From Mumia xiangluensis (GTDB lineage Bacteria > Actinomycetota > Actinomycetes > Propionibacteriales > Nocardioidaceae): a stretch of 64,000 nucleotides of DNA. This document shows positions 40,375 through 49,211 of this stretch, piece after piece (within the stretch, counting starts at the first letter, position 1; the number at the start of each line of letters is the position of its first letter). The notes under the pieces were generated by a model. It searched no databases, was not told the DNA's origin, and saw only the letters and a list, made by a program, of their open reading frames with translations. Made by a program: the position numbers and the translations under genes. The stretch is taken from positions 868,001 to 932,000 of the forward strand of contig NZ_WJYO01000001.1 of the NCBI RefSeq assembly GCF_010994095.1, read 5' to 3'.

Positions 40375-41745
40375 TCACCCCGCGAACAGCAGGAAGAGAC
40401 CGAGGAACGTGTAGCCGACCATCACGAGCATCAGAGCGAGCTGTCCCGTGAGGTGGTGGGCGCGGGGCAGCAGCCTGATGCAACGGTCGTGCGCGGCGAT
40501 GACGCCCAGCACGTGGCCGGTCAGGACGAGCCCGACTTTGAGGACGGCGAGCAGGTGCGGGTGCTCGGAGAGCCAGTACGACGGTGCGAGGCCGCCGATG
40601 CCGAGCGGGTCCCAGCCGCGGTCGAGCGGGTCGGCGAGCGCGATGAGGGTGCGCTGGCCCTTCTCGACGAGGTAGGTCAGGTAGTGCGCCCCGACGTAGC
40701 CGACCACGATCGGGACCAACGAATGCGCGAGCTCTGACGGCAGCTCGCGCCGCTGCACGGAGGTGACGCCGCCGGTCGCACGCGCGGCGAGCACGAACAC
40801 GGCACCGACCGCCCCGATCGCGGCCAGGAGGCCGAGCGACCTGTACGCGACGGCGAGCACCGGCGATCCGGCGTACCAGGTCTGAACCTCCGTCAACCAC
40901 CACGACGTGCCGGTCGCGGAGTCGAACGCGGTCGAGCCGAGCAGGACGGCGACGACCGCCACGATCCCGTGGTCGACCGGCAGCCCGGCGAGGTTGGAGA
41001 GCGGGTTGCGCGCGACGACGCGGCGGGCCTGCGGGGTGCTGCTCGCGGGATCGCGGCGCCCGAACGGCGAGAGTGCTGCCACGAACGCCGCGTACACGTC
41101 GAACGGGTCGGCCCGCTCGAACCAGCGGCGCCCGAAGGCGAGCCCGCCGAGCACACCGGCGACGACGTAACCGACCAGCCAGACCCGGATCGTCGTCAGC
41201 GCACCGGGATCGGGCGAGGCGAGCTCGGTCCACACGAACGCGAGCAGCCCGAGCGCCGCGGGCCAGTAGCCGAGCCGCTCGGGGTAGGTCCACACGCCGG
41301 TCGCGGGATCGCGCCGGAGCGCCCGGCACGCTGCATGGTGCAGGGCGCGGACGGGTGAGACGTACGCCCAGACGTGGCCGCACACGAGCGAGAGCGGGAC
41401 GAGGCCGACCCAGAGCAGCACGTAGAACGCGCCGGGTGCGCCGTTGGTGGGACCGGGCTCACCGCCGAACGCCGCGAGCGCGACCCACCCGGTGATCGCC
41501 ACTCCGAGCACGCCCAGGGCGGTGTGGGTCGCTGCGCCGTCGACGGCGCGGGTGACCCACGGAGGCAGGGCGGCGCCGGGCGACCTCGGATCGAGCTTCG
41601 GGCGCCGCCAGGCGAGCGCGAGGACCGCGAACGAGATCGCGAGCGCCCAGGTGGCGCCGAGCATCGCGTACTCGAGCGGCACCGGGAGGTCGGTCGACCC
41701 GCCGATCCCGTGGGCGACGACCACGTCGTTGCGAGAAGGAGTCAC
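40375..41745 (-). CDS. Uncharacterised polytopic membrane protein of the cupredoxin-linked cluster
   Basis: A 456-residue protein with about 10-12 hydrophobic helices. It begins VVVAHGIGGSTDLPVPLEYAMLGATWALAISFAVLALAW; His residues recur in or near helices (VAHGIGG, HTALG, CGHVWAY, ALHHAAC, HAHSLV... the region SELAHSLVPIVVGYVGAHYLTYLVEKGQ, EHPHLLAVLKVGLVLTGHVLGVIAAHDR). Homologues are, to my recollection, sometimes labelled 'fenitrothion hydrolase' without evidence I know of. GTG at 41745 overlaps the cupredoxin stop (GTGA). Histidine-rich helices would suit heme or metal binding. Last gene of a four-gene operon. Confidence 0.6.
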   Translation of the reverse strand: MTPSRNDVVVAHGIGGSTDLPVPLEYAMLGATWALAISFAVLALAWRRPKLDPRSPGAALPPWVTRAVDGAATHTALGVLGVAITGWVALAAFGGEPGPTNGAPGAFYVLLWVGLVPLSLVCGHVWAYVSPVRALHHAACRALRRDPATGVWTYPERLGYWPAALGLLAFVWTELASPDPGALTTIRVWLVGYVVAGVLGGLAFGRRWFERADPFDVYAAFVAALSPFGRRDPASSTPQARRVVARNPLSNLAGLPVDHGIVAVVAVLLGSTAFDSATGTSWWLTEVQTWYAGSPVLAVAYRSLGLLAAIGAVGAVFVLAARATGGVTSVQRRELPSELAHSLVPIVVGYVGAHYLTYLVEKGQRTLIALADPLDRGWDPLGIGGLAPSYWLSEHPHLLAVLKVGLVLTGHVLGVIAAHDRCIRLLPRAHHLTGQLALMLVMVGYTFLGLFLLFAG

Positions 41746-42098
41746 GGGCTGACGTCGATGGTCGCGATCGTCCCTCCGACGTGGTGGGACTCGAGCGAGA
41801 CGCTCCCGGGGACGTCGACGGTGAACTCGAACTGGTGCGTCCCGGGAGTTACGGCGAACGTCTCCTCTGGCTCGGCGTGGAGGTGGAGCTCGTCCTCGGT
41901 GTCGGAGGTGACACGGAGGATGATCGGCTGGCCGACCGTCGCTGTGCGGGCCTCGCCGAGCGGGGTGACCGCGCCGTCCTCGATCGTCACCGTGAGGGAG
42001 ACGGGCGTGTCCTCGTCCACGACGGGGTCGCTCGCGCAACCTCCGAGCGCGAGCAGGCCGGCGACGGCGAGGACGGGCAGCGTACGGGGAAGGGTCAT
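41742..42098 (-). CDS. Cupredoxin-like lipoprotein lacking the copper Cys
   Basis: A 118-residue lipoprotein: MTLPRTLPVLAVAGLLALGGC with lipobox LGGC (Cys21), then a single beta-barrel domain (SLTVTIEDGAVTPLGEARTATVGQPIILRV, ELHLHAEPEETFAVTPGTHQFEFTVDVPGSVSLESHHVGGTIATIDV). This has the spacing of the cupredoxin fold, but the Cys expected before the final H-x-x-G is replaced (SLESHHVGG). Two His pairs (HLH and HH) remain, so metal binding is possible but a blue copper site is not. Overlaps neighbours at both ends by 4 bp. Confidence 0.72.
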   Translation of the reverse strand: MTLPRTLPVLAVAGLLALGGCASDPVVDEDTPVSLTVTIEDGAVTPLGEARTATVGQPIILRVTSDTEDELHLHAEPEETFAVTPGTHQFEFTVDVPGSVSLESHHVGGTIATIDVSP

Positions 42099-42277
42099 CG
42101 GTCGAGCTCCTGGACGGTCGGGGCAGCGGTCTCCTGCGCGGCGGTCTCGCGTGCCTCGGCGATGCGGTCGCGTCGCGCGATGACGAGGACGACCACCGTG
42201 ATCGCGATCGCGGGGACGAACGCCGGGACGGCGAGCAGCAACGGGTGGTGCGCGAGGAGGACGGTGTCGGGGGTCAT
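42095..42277 (-). CDS. Small single-helix membrane protein of the cupredoxin-linked cluster
   Basis: A 60-residue protein: a short outside segment with a His pair (VLLAHHPLLLAVPAF), one membrane helix (VPAIAITVVVLVIARR) and a charged cytoplasmic tail (DRIAEARETAAQETAAPTVQELDR). Its ATG is 2 bp from the upstream stop and its stop overlaps the lipoprotein ATG, which supports it as a real gene despite its size. Likely a subunit of a membrane complex made by this operon. Function unknown. Confidence 0.68.
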   Translation of the reverse strand: MTPDTVLLAHHPLLLAVPAFVPAIAITVVVLVIARRDRIAEARETAAQETAAPTVQELDR

Positions 42278-42279
42278 GG

Positions 42280-44109
42280 TCAGACGAGCGCGGGTGGGCG
42301 GTCGTCGGCGTGCCGGTCGGCCGTCGTGGGCCGCGGGGTCGCGCGCGCCACGCGGGCCGCGCCCCAGGCGAGCGCCCAGAGCAGCAGCAGCGAGCAGATC
42401 GCGACGACGGTGCAGGCGGCGTTCCACAGCCACACGGGGTGGTCGGCGTTCTTCTCGCGTTGCAGGATCTCTGTCTCGGGGACGAACGCGCGGGTGAAGC
42501 TCGCCGGCGCGGCAAGCTCCTCGGCGTCGATCGCCTCGTCCGCAGGCAGCCAGATCGGGACGGCGGCGAGGATGCGGTCGTCCGAGACGCGGACGAGCGT
42601 CTTCCAGGTGCCGTGAACGGGGATCGGACGCGTCGTCTCCCAGACCCCCGGGGACGTCTCTCGGAGCTGGTCGACGACGACGCCGTCGCCCTGCCACGCG
42701 GTGATCTGGACCCAGGTCGGGTCGTCGCTGGGCAGGGTGGCCGGGTCGAAGGTGACGCGAGCGTCGACCGTACGCGTCGCCGGGTCGGAGTCGACGTCGG
42801 TGAGCTCCACGGTCGCGGTGGCGTCGGGGACGGTGGCGTACAGGCCGTTGCCGAGCGACACCGCCAGGGCGACGATGCCAGCCACGACGATCGCGCGGCA
42901 CACAGCCTTGCCGGGGATGTCGCCGGTCGTCAGTGCCGTGCCGAGCAGCGCTCCCGCCATGCCGGCGAGAACCCCTACCGGCACGGACATCAGCAGGCCC
43001 TCGGCCCACATGTCGCTGGTCCAGGGGAGAATGAACGCCGCCTGGACCCACAGTCCCTCCAGCACGAGGCCGAGCGTCGAGATCCCGAGCCCTGCGATCG
43101 CGCCGTACGCGAGCCGGCGCCGGTAGAGCGGTGCCGCCAGCGCCAGCAGCTCCACAACGACGGCGGTGCCGAGGTAGGCCGGGAAGACGTTGTATGCCTC
43201 GCCGAGGACCGGGCCGACGAACACAGCCGTGCCGATCCGGACGACCAGGTAGAACAGCACGGCGAGGATCGCGCCGAACGCGCCGAGCACGACTCGTGCG
43301 GCGACCAGCGCGAGGCCGGCGGCGGCCGCGATCATCATCGGGCGCAGCGGCATCCGGAACTGCTGGATGCCGAAGTCGTACTCGACCTGGAACACCGACA
43401 GGCCGACCAGGAGGCCGCCGAATGCGGCGGTGTAGGAGACGCGGACGCGCAGGTCGCGCAGCGACGACGCCGTCTTGCCACGTGCGAGGTCGCCCTCGCG
43501 GAGCAGCAGCAGGATGCCGATGAGCGACAGGCCCGCGCCGCCGATGAGCATGATGTGGGTCGGGCCCCACAGGGTCACGTCCTGGCCGAAGATGCGGTGC
43601 CAGACGTCATCGAGCGGGAAGCCGATCAGCGCGTAGAGTCCGGCGCCCGCGACGAGCAGGCCACCGACCGGGACGTGCCAGGCGCGGGTGATCTTGACGG
43701 CAGCGGGCCCGGGCACCTCGTCCAGCGGCAGGACCATCGCGGTGGCGCCGGCGATGAACGTGAGGAAGAGGCCGACGAGGATGAGGTAGTGCGCGGGGTT
43801 CGCGAGCGGCCCCTCGTCGCGTCCCACCCCGGCGTGCAGGCTGACGTCCCAGATGAACCCGAGGAACGCGGTCACGAGGGCGACTGCGAGCAACGCACCC
43901 GGCACGGTCACCCAGCCCGGGCGGCCGATCTTGGACTCGGACCACTCGCTCAGCCGGTGCAGCCACGTGATGCGGCGGGTGCGGTGCGCCCACGCGACCC
44001 ACACGAGAGCGGCGAAGACCACCATCGACGCCACGCTGACGCCGGCGACCTGGTCCAGGGCTGCTCCGCCGGCGGGGCGTGGCTCGGCGGCGAGAGGTGT
44101 GGAAAGCAT
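42280..44109 (-). CDS. Uncharacterised polytopic membrane protein with C-terminal extracellular domain
   Basis: A 609-residue protein. About 10-12 hydrophobic helices fill residues 25-420 (for example TVPGALLAVALVTAFLGFIW, ILVGLFLTFIAGATAMVLPL, THIMLIGGAGLSLIGILLLL). Histidines recur near helix ends (DVSLHAGVG, PAHYLILV, AWHVPVGG, GPTHIMLIGG). A beta domain follows (VELTDVDSDPATRTVDARVTFDPATLP... VWETTRPIPVHGTWKTLVRV) with FixH/YtkA-like character, then a last helix and basic tail. ATG at 44109 chosen because the palindrome at 44120-44138 then lies just upstream; an ATG at 44145 would put that palindrome inside the gene. First gene of the operon. Confidence 0.62.
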   Translation of the reverse strand: MLSTPLAAEPRPAGGAALDQVAGVSVASMVVFAALVWVAWAHRTRRITWLHRLSEWSESKIGRPGWVTVPGALLAVALVTAFLGFIWDVSLHAGVGRDEGPLANPAHYLILVGLFLTFIAGATAMVLPLDEVPGPAAVKITRAWHVPVGGLLVAGAGLYALIGFPLDDVWHRIFGQDVTLWGPTHIMLIGGAGLSLIGILLLLREGDLARGKTASSLRDLRVRVSYTAAFGGLLVGLSVFQVEYDFGIQQFRMPLRPMMIAAAAGLALVAARVVLGAFGAILAVLFYLVVRIGTAVFVGPVLGEAYNVFPAYLGTAVVVELLALAAPLYRRRLAYGAIAGLGISTLGLVLEGLWVQAAFILPWTSDMWAEGLLMSVPVGVLAGMAGALLGTALTTGDIPGKAVCRAIVVAGIVALAVSLGNGLYATVPDATATVELTDVDSDPATRTVDARVTFDPATLPSDDPTWVQITAWQGDGVVVDQLRETSPGVWETTRPIPVHGTWKTLVRVSDDRILAAVPIWLPADEAIDAEELAAPASFTRAFVPETEILQREKNADHPVWLWNAACTVVAICSLLLLWALAWGAARVARATPRPTTADRHADDRPPALV

Positions 44110-44119
44110 GTCCGCCAGC

Positions 44120-44138
44120 GTGACATCGGCAATGTCAC
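44120..44138. promoter_or_regulatory. Palindromic operator before the membrane/cupredoxin operon
   Basis: GTGACAT-CGGCA-ATGTCAC is a perfect 7-5-7 inverted repeat whose near edge is 11 bp from the chosen ATG at 44109. A TTGACA hexamer on the minus strand (44145-44140) abuts it and may be the -35 element. The divergent two-component operon starts at 44234. The binding regulator is not evident in the window. Confidence 0.6.
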
Positions 44139-44233
44139 ATGTCAACGGTCATATAGCGAGCGTCGCTCGCAGGAGACCTGACCGTCGCTCCACGGCGACC
44201 GCGCCGTCGCCCTCCCGGCCCTAGCATCATGGT

Positions 44234-45397
44234 GTGAGGACGCCGATCATGAGCCCGCGCAGGACGGACGTGCTGCTGTGCGTCGGCGTCGCGGTCGTGC
44301 TCGCCGTGGTCGCCACCTCCCACGAGGGGCGCGGCGGCGACGTCAACCCGCTGGCGTACCTGTGGGCTGTCGGGCTCGGGCTGCTCATGCTCATCCGGCG
44401 AAGCCACCCGGTGCTGGTGCTCGTGCTCACGACGCTCGGCTTCTTCAGCTACTACGCGGCAGGGTTCCCCGCGATCGGTGTCGCGGTGCCGATCGCCGCG
44501 GCGCTCTACTCGGCCGCGGAGATGGGGCACCTGCGTTCGGCCGTCGTCACGGGGGCACTCACGCTCGGTCTGTCCACGGTGTACCGGGTGGCGGTCGGGC
44601 AGAACGTGTCGATGGTGGTCGGGTACGAGTTCGTCACGCACGCGGCGCTCATCGCCGCCGCGATCGCGCTCGGCAACAGCGTCCGGGCCGGGAGGCGGCT
44701 GCGGCGACGCACCGAGCAGGTCTCGCGCCTGCTGACCCGCCAGAGGGAGCTGGACCAGGTCGTGGAGGTGCGGGAGGAACGGATGCGGCTCGCGCGAGAG
44801 CTCCACGACTCGATCGGGCACTCGCTGTCGGTCGCCTCGCTCTACTCCGACGTCGCCCGCGAGGCGCGCGACGACGCTGCGCGCGACGACGCGCAGGAGC
44901 TCGTACGGTCGTCGATCACGGAGGCGTCGTCCCACCTGCGCCGCACGGTCGCGGTGCTGCGGGGCAGCGGGCAGTTCGACTCGGACGCCGGACTCGACCA
45001 GGTGGACCGCCTGCGGGTGGCGCCGACCGCCGCGGGGTACGCCGTCGACGTGCGGGTGGATCCGGTCGACGTCGCACCCGAGGTCGGAGCCGCGGCGTTC
45101 CGGCTCGTCCAGGAGGCGATCACGAACACCCTCAGGCACTCGAACGGTCGCAGCATCAGCGTGCGGGTGGGCCTGCGGGAGCCGGGGCTTCTCGGCGTCC
45201 GCGTCGTCGACGACGGTACGGCCGTCGTACCCCCACAGATCCGGCCGGGGCACGGCCTGAGCGGCATGCGCGAGCGTGTCGCCGACCTGGGCGGCACCCT
45301 CGAGGTCGACGCCGACGCGTGCGGTTGGGTCGTGGAGGCGTCGATCCCGACGATGCCGGCGACGAGTGGGGACGGCACATCAGGGGACACCGCATGA
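44234..45397 (+). CDS. Sensor histidine kinase (HisKA_3 family)
   Basis: A 387-residue membrane kinase. Residues 12-150 have about five hydrophobic helices (VLLCVGVAVVLAVVAT through FVTHAALIAAAIALGN), then a coiled linker (RRRTEQVSRLLTRQRELDQVVEVREER), the dimerisation box RMRLARELHDSIGHSL with phospho-acceptor His about residue 191, and ATPase motifs (FRLVQEAITNTLRHS, VVDDGTAV where D-x-G-x-G is imperfect, GHGLSGMRERV). The imperfect G1 box may reduce ATP binding. GTG at 44234 or ATG at 44249 are both possible. Overlaps its regulator gene by 4 bp. Confidence 0.83.
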   Translation: MRTPIMSPRRTDVLLCVGVAVVLAVVATSHEGRGGDVNPLAYLWAVGLGLLMLIRRSHPVLVLVLTTLGFFSYYAAGFPAIGVAVPIAAALYSAAEMGHLRSAVVTGALTLGLSTVYRVAVGQNVSMVVGYEFVTHAALIAAAIALGNSVRAGRRLRRRTEQVSRLLTRQRELDQVVEVREERMRLARELHDSIGHSLSVASLYSDVAREARDDAARDDAQELVRSSITEASSHLRRTVAVLRGSGQFDSDAGLDQVDRLRVAPTAAGYAVDVRVDPVDVAPEVGAAAFRLVQEAITNTLRHSNGRSISVRVGLREPGLLGVRVVDDGTAVVPPQIRPGHGLSGMRERVADLGGTLEVDADACGWVVEASIPTMPATSGDGTSGDTA

Positions 45398-46044
45398 TCC
45401 GGCTGCTCCTCGTCGACGACCAGGTGCTCCTGCGGCACGGGCTGCGCGCCATCATGCAGAACACCGACGACATCGCGGTCGCGGGCGAGGCGAGCGACGG
45501 GCGCGACGCGCTCCGGGTGGCGCGCGAGCTCAGGCCGGACGTCGTCCTCATGGACCTCCAGATGCCCGTCATGTCCGGGACGGAGGCGATCCGGGCGATG
45601 CGCGCGGACCCTCTCCTCGCCGCGACGCCGGTGCTCGTGCTGACGACCTTCGACGACGAGGACGACGTGGTGGACGCGATCGCCGCCGGGGCCAACGGGT
45701 ACCTGCTCAAGGACATCGACGCTGACGAGCTGCGGCGGGCGGTCCGCAACGCTGCGGCCGGGCAGGCCCAGATCGCGCCGGGCGTCCTGCGTCAGCTGAT
45801 GGACCGCGTCGCTCGGCTACCCACCCGCAAGAGCCGTGAGGAGAAGCTCGCCGGACTCACCGAGCGCGAGGTCGAGGTGCTCACCCATGTGGGTCTCGGG
45901 CTCACGAACGACGAGATCGGCAAAGCGCTGTTCCTGAGCCCGGAGACGGCCCGCACCTACGTCAGCCGCCTGCTCGCCAAGCTCGACGCCCGCGACCGCG
46001 CGCAGCTGGTCGTTCTCGCCCACCGGGCCGGTCTCGTCGACTGA
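45394..46044 (+). CDS. NarL/LuxR-family response regulator
   Basis: A 216-residue regulator. Acidic pair D8/D9, phospho-acceptor D54 in VLMDLQMPVMSG, T in VLTTFDDED, K in LLKDIDADEL; C-terminal LuxR domain LTEREVEVLTHVGLGLTNDEIGKALFLSPETARTYVSRLLAKLDARDR. Cognate of the kinase that overlaps it. The MMPL gene 138 bp downstream is the likely target. Confidence 0.9.
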   Translation: MIRLLLVDDQVLLRHGLRAIMQNTDDIAVAGEASDGRDALRVARELRPDVVLMDLQMPVMSGTEAIRAMRADPLLAATPVLVLTTFDDEDDVVDAIAAGANGYLLKDIDADELRRAVRNAAAGQAQIAPGVLRQLMDRVARLPTRKSREEKLAGLTEREVEVLTHVGLGLTNDEIGKALFLSPETARTYVSRLLAKLDARDRAQLVVLAHRAGLVD

Positions 46045-46182
46045 CGCGACCCTGAGCCTCGTACGCCCAGAAGCGATGCGACTGCCGCTCCTGAGGGACT
46101 GATCCGCCCTTCCTGCGCTCCTAGCGTGGCCAGTCGTCGACCTGTCGTACGGACGGGCCAGACGTGGAGAGGAAGGGACGTC

Positions 46183-48318
46183 ATGGAGGGTCTTGCGCGC
46201 ATCTGTCAGAGGGCGCGGTGGTTCGTGGTGGCGGGGTGGATCCTGGTCGTGGTGGCGCTGTCAGCGCTGTCCGGGACGTTCGGGGGGGAGACGAGCGACG
46301 ACTACGAGCTGCCCGGATCGCAGAGCGCCCGCGCGGTGCAGATCCTGGAGGACGGAGGGTTCTCGTCCGACGCCGGGACCCAGGCACAGCTCGTGGTGCA
46401 CAGCGACGACGGCCTGGACGAGGAGCGCGCGCAGGTGGCGTCGATGGTCGCCGAGGTCGAGGACCGCGTCCCGGACGCGAACGTCGTCAGTCCCTTCGTC
46501 CCCGAGGGAGCCCACCAGCTCTCACCGGACCGTACGACCGGGTACGTCACGGTCGGGCTGCCCACCCAGGACGCCGAGGCGACGGCAGAGCTCGGCGACG
46601 ACCTGAACGAGGTGCGGGACTCGTTCGCCTCCGACGACCTGACTGTCGAGGTCGGCGGGCTCGGTGCTGAGCAGGAGGGCGAGAGCGGCCCGCCGAGCGA
46701 GCTGATCGGCGTGCTCGCCGCGATGGTGATCCTCCTCTTCGCCTTCGGGTCGGTGTTCGCGATGGTGCTGCCGATCCTCGTCGGCGTCGTCGGAGCAGCG
46801 AGCGGCGTCGCCCTGGTGTCGCTCGGCGCGCGAGCGGTCGACATGCCGAGCTTCGCCGCACCGGTCGCGGCGATGATCGCGATCGGCGTCGGCATCGACT
46901 ACGCGCTGCTCGTCGTCACCCGCTACCGGGAGGCGCTCGCGGGGGGAGCGAACCCCGCCCGTGCGGTGGTGGTCGCGCAGACGACGGCGGGTCGGTCCGT
47001 CCTGTTCGCCGGCGTGACGGTGGTCATCGCCTCGCTCGGTCTGGTGCTGATGGACCTCAAGGTCATCACCGGCGTCGCGCTGGGCATCGCGGGCTCCGTC
47101 CTCGTCACCATGCTGGCCGCCGTCACGCTGCTCCCCGCGATGCTCGCGATCACCGGCCGGCGGATCGACCGGCTGTCGGTCCACCGACGGCGTACGACCT
47201 CCGACGGCGGTCAGCTCGCTCGTCGGTGGAGCCGCGTGGTCCAGCGGAGGCCCTGGCCGGCGGCGATCGCGGCGACCGCCGTGCTCGTGCTGCTCACGCT
47301 GCCGGTGCTCGATCTGCGGCTCGGCTTCTCCGACGCGGGCACCCGCCCGACCAGCGACACCGGCCGACGGGCGTACGACCTCGTCGCGGAGGGCTTCGGA
47401 CCGGGTGCCAACGGCCCGCTCGTCGTCGCGGCCGCGGTGCAGGAGGGTGCCGGCACCGAGGACGTGGAGGCGCTCGCCGATGCGTTGGCCGCGACTCCGG
47501 GAGTCGCCGCCACGACGCCGCCGGTGTTCTCCGAGTCCGGTGACGTCGCACTCCTCCAGGTGATCCCGACGACAGGTCCTCAGGACGAGGCGACGGCCGA
47601 CCTCGTGCACCGACTCCGTGACGACGTCGTGCCAGCGAGCGCGGGCGACGGGCTCGAGGTCGCGGTCGGTGGAGCGACTGCTGCGGCGGTGGACTTCGCC
47701 GACTACACCGCGGAACGTCTGCCGCTCTTCCTCGCGGTCGTCCTCGGAGCGGCCCTGGTGCTGCTCGTCGCGGTCTTCCGCGGTCTCGCGGTCGCGGTCA
47801 AGGCCGTGCTGGTCAACCTCCTCTCGCTCGGCGCCGCGTTCGGGGCGGTGGTGGCCGTGTTCCAGTGGGGCTGGGGGGTCGAGCTGCTCGACCTCGGCGC
47901 GAGCGCGCCCATCGAGGCGTGGGTGCCGATGATGATGATCGCGATCGTCTTCGGTCTGTCGATGGACTACGAGGTGTTCCTCCTGTCGCGCGTCCGGGAG
48001 GAGTACGACCGCACCGGCGACAACGCGACCGCCGTGGCGGAGGGTCTCGCGCGCACGGCACGGGTCATCTCCGCGGCCGCCGCGATCATGGTGTGCGTCT
48101 TCGGAAGCTTCGTGCTCGGGTCCAGCCGCGAGCTTCAGCTCTTCGGCTTCGGGCTGGCGTTCGCGGTCTTCATCGACGCGACCCTGGTGCGACTGGTGCT
48201 CGTCCCGGCGGTGATGGAGCTGCTCGGCGACCGCAACTGGTGGCTGCCCCGTTGGTTGGACCGCGCCCTGCCGCGCCTCACCATCGAGGCCTCTCGCGGT
48301 CCCCGGGGTGATCGGTGA
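46183..48318 (+). CDS. MMPL-family RND transporter
   Basis: A 711-residue exporter with the two-halved MMPL layout: helix 1 at residues 12-33, a large extracellular loop (to ~185), five helices (~190-345), helix 7 near 370, a second loop, and five more helices to ~690. Signature stretches are AAMVILLFAFGSVFAMVLPILVGVVGAASGVALV, GIDYALLVVTRYREALAGG and, in the second half, VFGLSMDYEVFLLSRVREEYDRTGDN. Both GxDY/S-M-D-Y proton-relay motifs are intact. Such pumps move lipids or hydrophobic compounds. ATG has GAGAGGAAGGG upstream. The preceding two-component pair probably controls it. Confidence 0.88.
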   Translation: MEGLARICQRARWFVVAGWILVVVALSALSGTFGGETSDDYELPGSQSARAVQILEDGGFSSDAGTQAQLVVHSDDGLDEERAQVASMVAEVEDRVPDANVVSPFVPEGAHQLSPDRTTGYVTVGLPTQDAEATAELGDDLNEVRDSFASDDLTVEVGGLGAEQEGESGPPSELIGVLAAMVILLFAFGSVFAMVLPILVGVVGAASGVALVSLGARAVDMPSFAAPVAAMIAIGVGIDYALLVVTRYREALAGGANPARAVVVAQTTAGRSVLFAGVTVVIASLGLVLMDLKVITGVALGIAGSVLVTMLAAVTLLPAMLAITGRRIDRLSVHRRRTTSDGGQLARRWSRVVQRRPWPAAIAATAVLVLLTLPVLDLRLGFSDAGTRPTSDTGRRAYDLVAEGFGPGANGPLVVAAAVQEGAGTEDVEALADALAATPGVAATTPPVFSESGDVALLQVIPTTGPQDEATADLVHRLRDDVVPASAGDGLEVAVGGATAAAVDFADYTAERLPLFLAVVLGAALVLLVAVFRGLAVAVKAVLVNLLSLGAAFGAVVAVFQWGWGVELLDLGASAPIEAWVPMMMIAIVFGLSMDYEVFLLSRVREEYDRTGDNATAVAEGLARTARVISAAAAIMVCVFGSFVLGSSRELQLFGFGLAFAVFIDATLVRLVLVPAVMELLGDRNWWLPRWLDRALPRLTIEASRGPRGDR

Positions 48319-48764
48319 TGAGCCGCTCCCGGCTGGGGCTCCCGGTGTGGGCGATCGTCGCGCTGGCGGCCCTCGCGCTGCCGCGGGTCGTGGTGCACGA
48401 CCTCGGTGTCGACGTGGGCGCACTCGTCAACGCCGTGCTCGCGCTCGCCCCACCGGCGGTCTGGGTCGTCGTCGTGCTGCGGGCCCGCGTCCCGTCCCCC
48501 GTCACGACGCTCGTGGTCGTCGGCGCGGTGTACGGGATCGGGCTCGGCATCGGCCACAACCTCATGTGGGATTCCGCGTTCGAAGACTCGCCAAGCCTCG
48601 GCGGGTCCCTGGACGGCGACCTCAGCGACGGGACGGAGGAGGCCGTGATGCGATCGGCGACCTTCGCGAGCAGCCTCTTCACCGGTGCTGTGGTCGGTCT
48701 CGTCGCCGGTCTGGTCGCGTCCGGCCTCCGCCGCCTGGGCCGATCCGACGGTGCCCGCCGGTAG
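48318..48764 (+). CDS. Small hypothetical membrane protein
   Basis: A 148-residue protein with about four hydrophobic helices (VWAIVALAALALPRVVVHDLG; ALVNAVLALAPPAVWVVVVL; VTTLVVVGAVYGIGLGIGHNLMWD; FTGAVVGLVAGLVASGLRRLG). The GIGHNLMWDSAF loop is its most distinctive part. The ATG shares bases with the MMPL stop (TGATG; a GTG 3 bp earlier is also possible), so it is translationally coupled to the transporter and may be an accessory subunit. Family not recognised. Confidence 0.65.
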   Translation: MSRSRLGLPVWAIVALAALALPRVVVHDLGVDVGALVNAVLALAPPAVWVVVVLRARVPSPVTTLVVVGAVYGIGLGIGHNLMWDSAFEDSPSLGGSLDGDLSDGTEEAVMRSATFASSLFTGAVVGLVAGLVASGLRRLGRSDGARR

Positions 48765-48823
48765 GCTGGAGGAGCACTCCGCGGTGGCGACGCCGTGGTC
48801 GTACGACAGGTGAGGACGTCCCG

Positions 48824-49207
48824 GTGTTCGGTGATGATTTCGGCGGGCTCGGTCAGCCAGGTGGCGGCATGCCCGACATGTCCGCCCTGCTCGAGCAGGC
48901 CCAGAAGATGCAGGAGCAGCTCCTCGCCGCCAAGGAGGAGCTCGGCCGTGCCCGTGTCACGGGCGAGGCCGCCAACGGGCTCGTCCGTGCGACCGTCTCG
49001 GGCACCGGAGAGCTGATCGCGGTCGAGATCAAGCCCGAAGCCGTGGACCCCGACGACGCCGAGCTCCTCGGCGACATGGTCGTCGCCGCGGTCCGCGACG
49101 CCAACAACCAGGCCGAGCAGCTGGCCGCCGACAAGCTCGGCCCGTTCGCCGGTGGATTCGGCGGCGACGCGCTCGGTGGCGGCTCCGCGGGCGCACTCGG
49201 GTTCTGA
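48824..49207 (+). CDS. ybaB: YbaB/EbfC nucleoid-associated protein
   Basis: A 127-residue DNA-binding protein. Its core [62 protein letters not shown] is the YbaB fold, which forms tweezer-like dimers on DNA. Gly-rich ends at both sides ([10 protein letters not shown] and [10 protein letters not shown]) are usual for actinobacterial members. GTG at 48824, or ATG at 48869 for a shorter form. Begins a ybaB-recR-DUF5063 operon, 4 bp before recR. Confidence 0.9.
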   Translation: MFGDDFGGLGQPGGGMPDMSALLEQAQKMQEQLLAAKEELGRARVTGEAANGLVRATVSGTGELIAVEIKPEAVDPDDAELLGDMVVAAVRDANNQAEQLAADKLGPFAGGFGGDALGGGSAGALGF

Positions 49208-49211
49208 CGCG

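Noticed and set aside
42310-44181. A 623-codon plus-strand frame opposite the polytopic membrane gene
   Set aside because: Low-complexity Arg/His/Gln-rich translation with no motif; the minus strand has clear membrane helices and operon overlaps.
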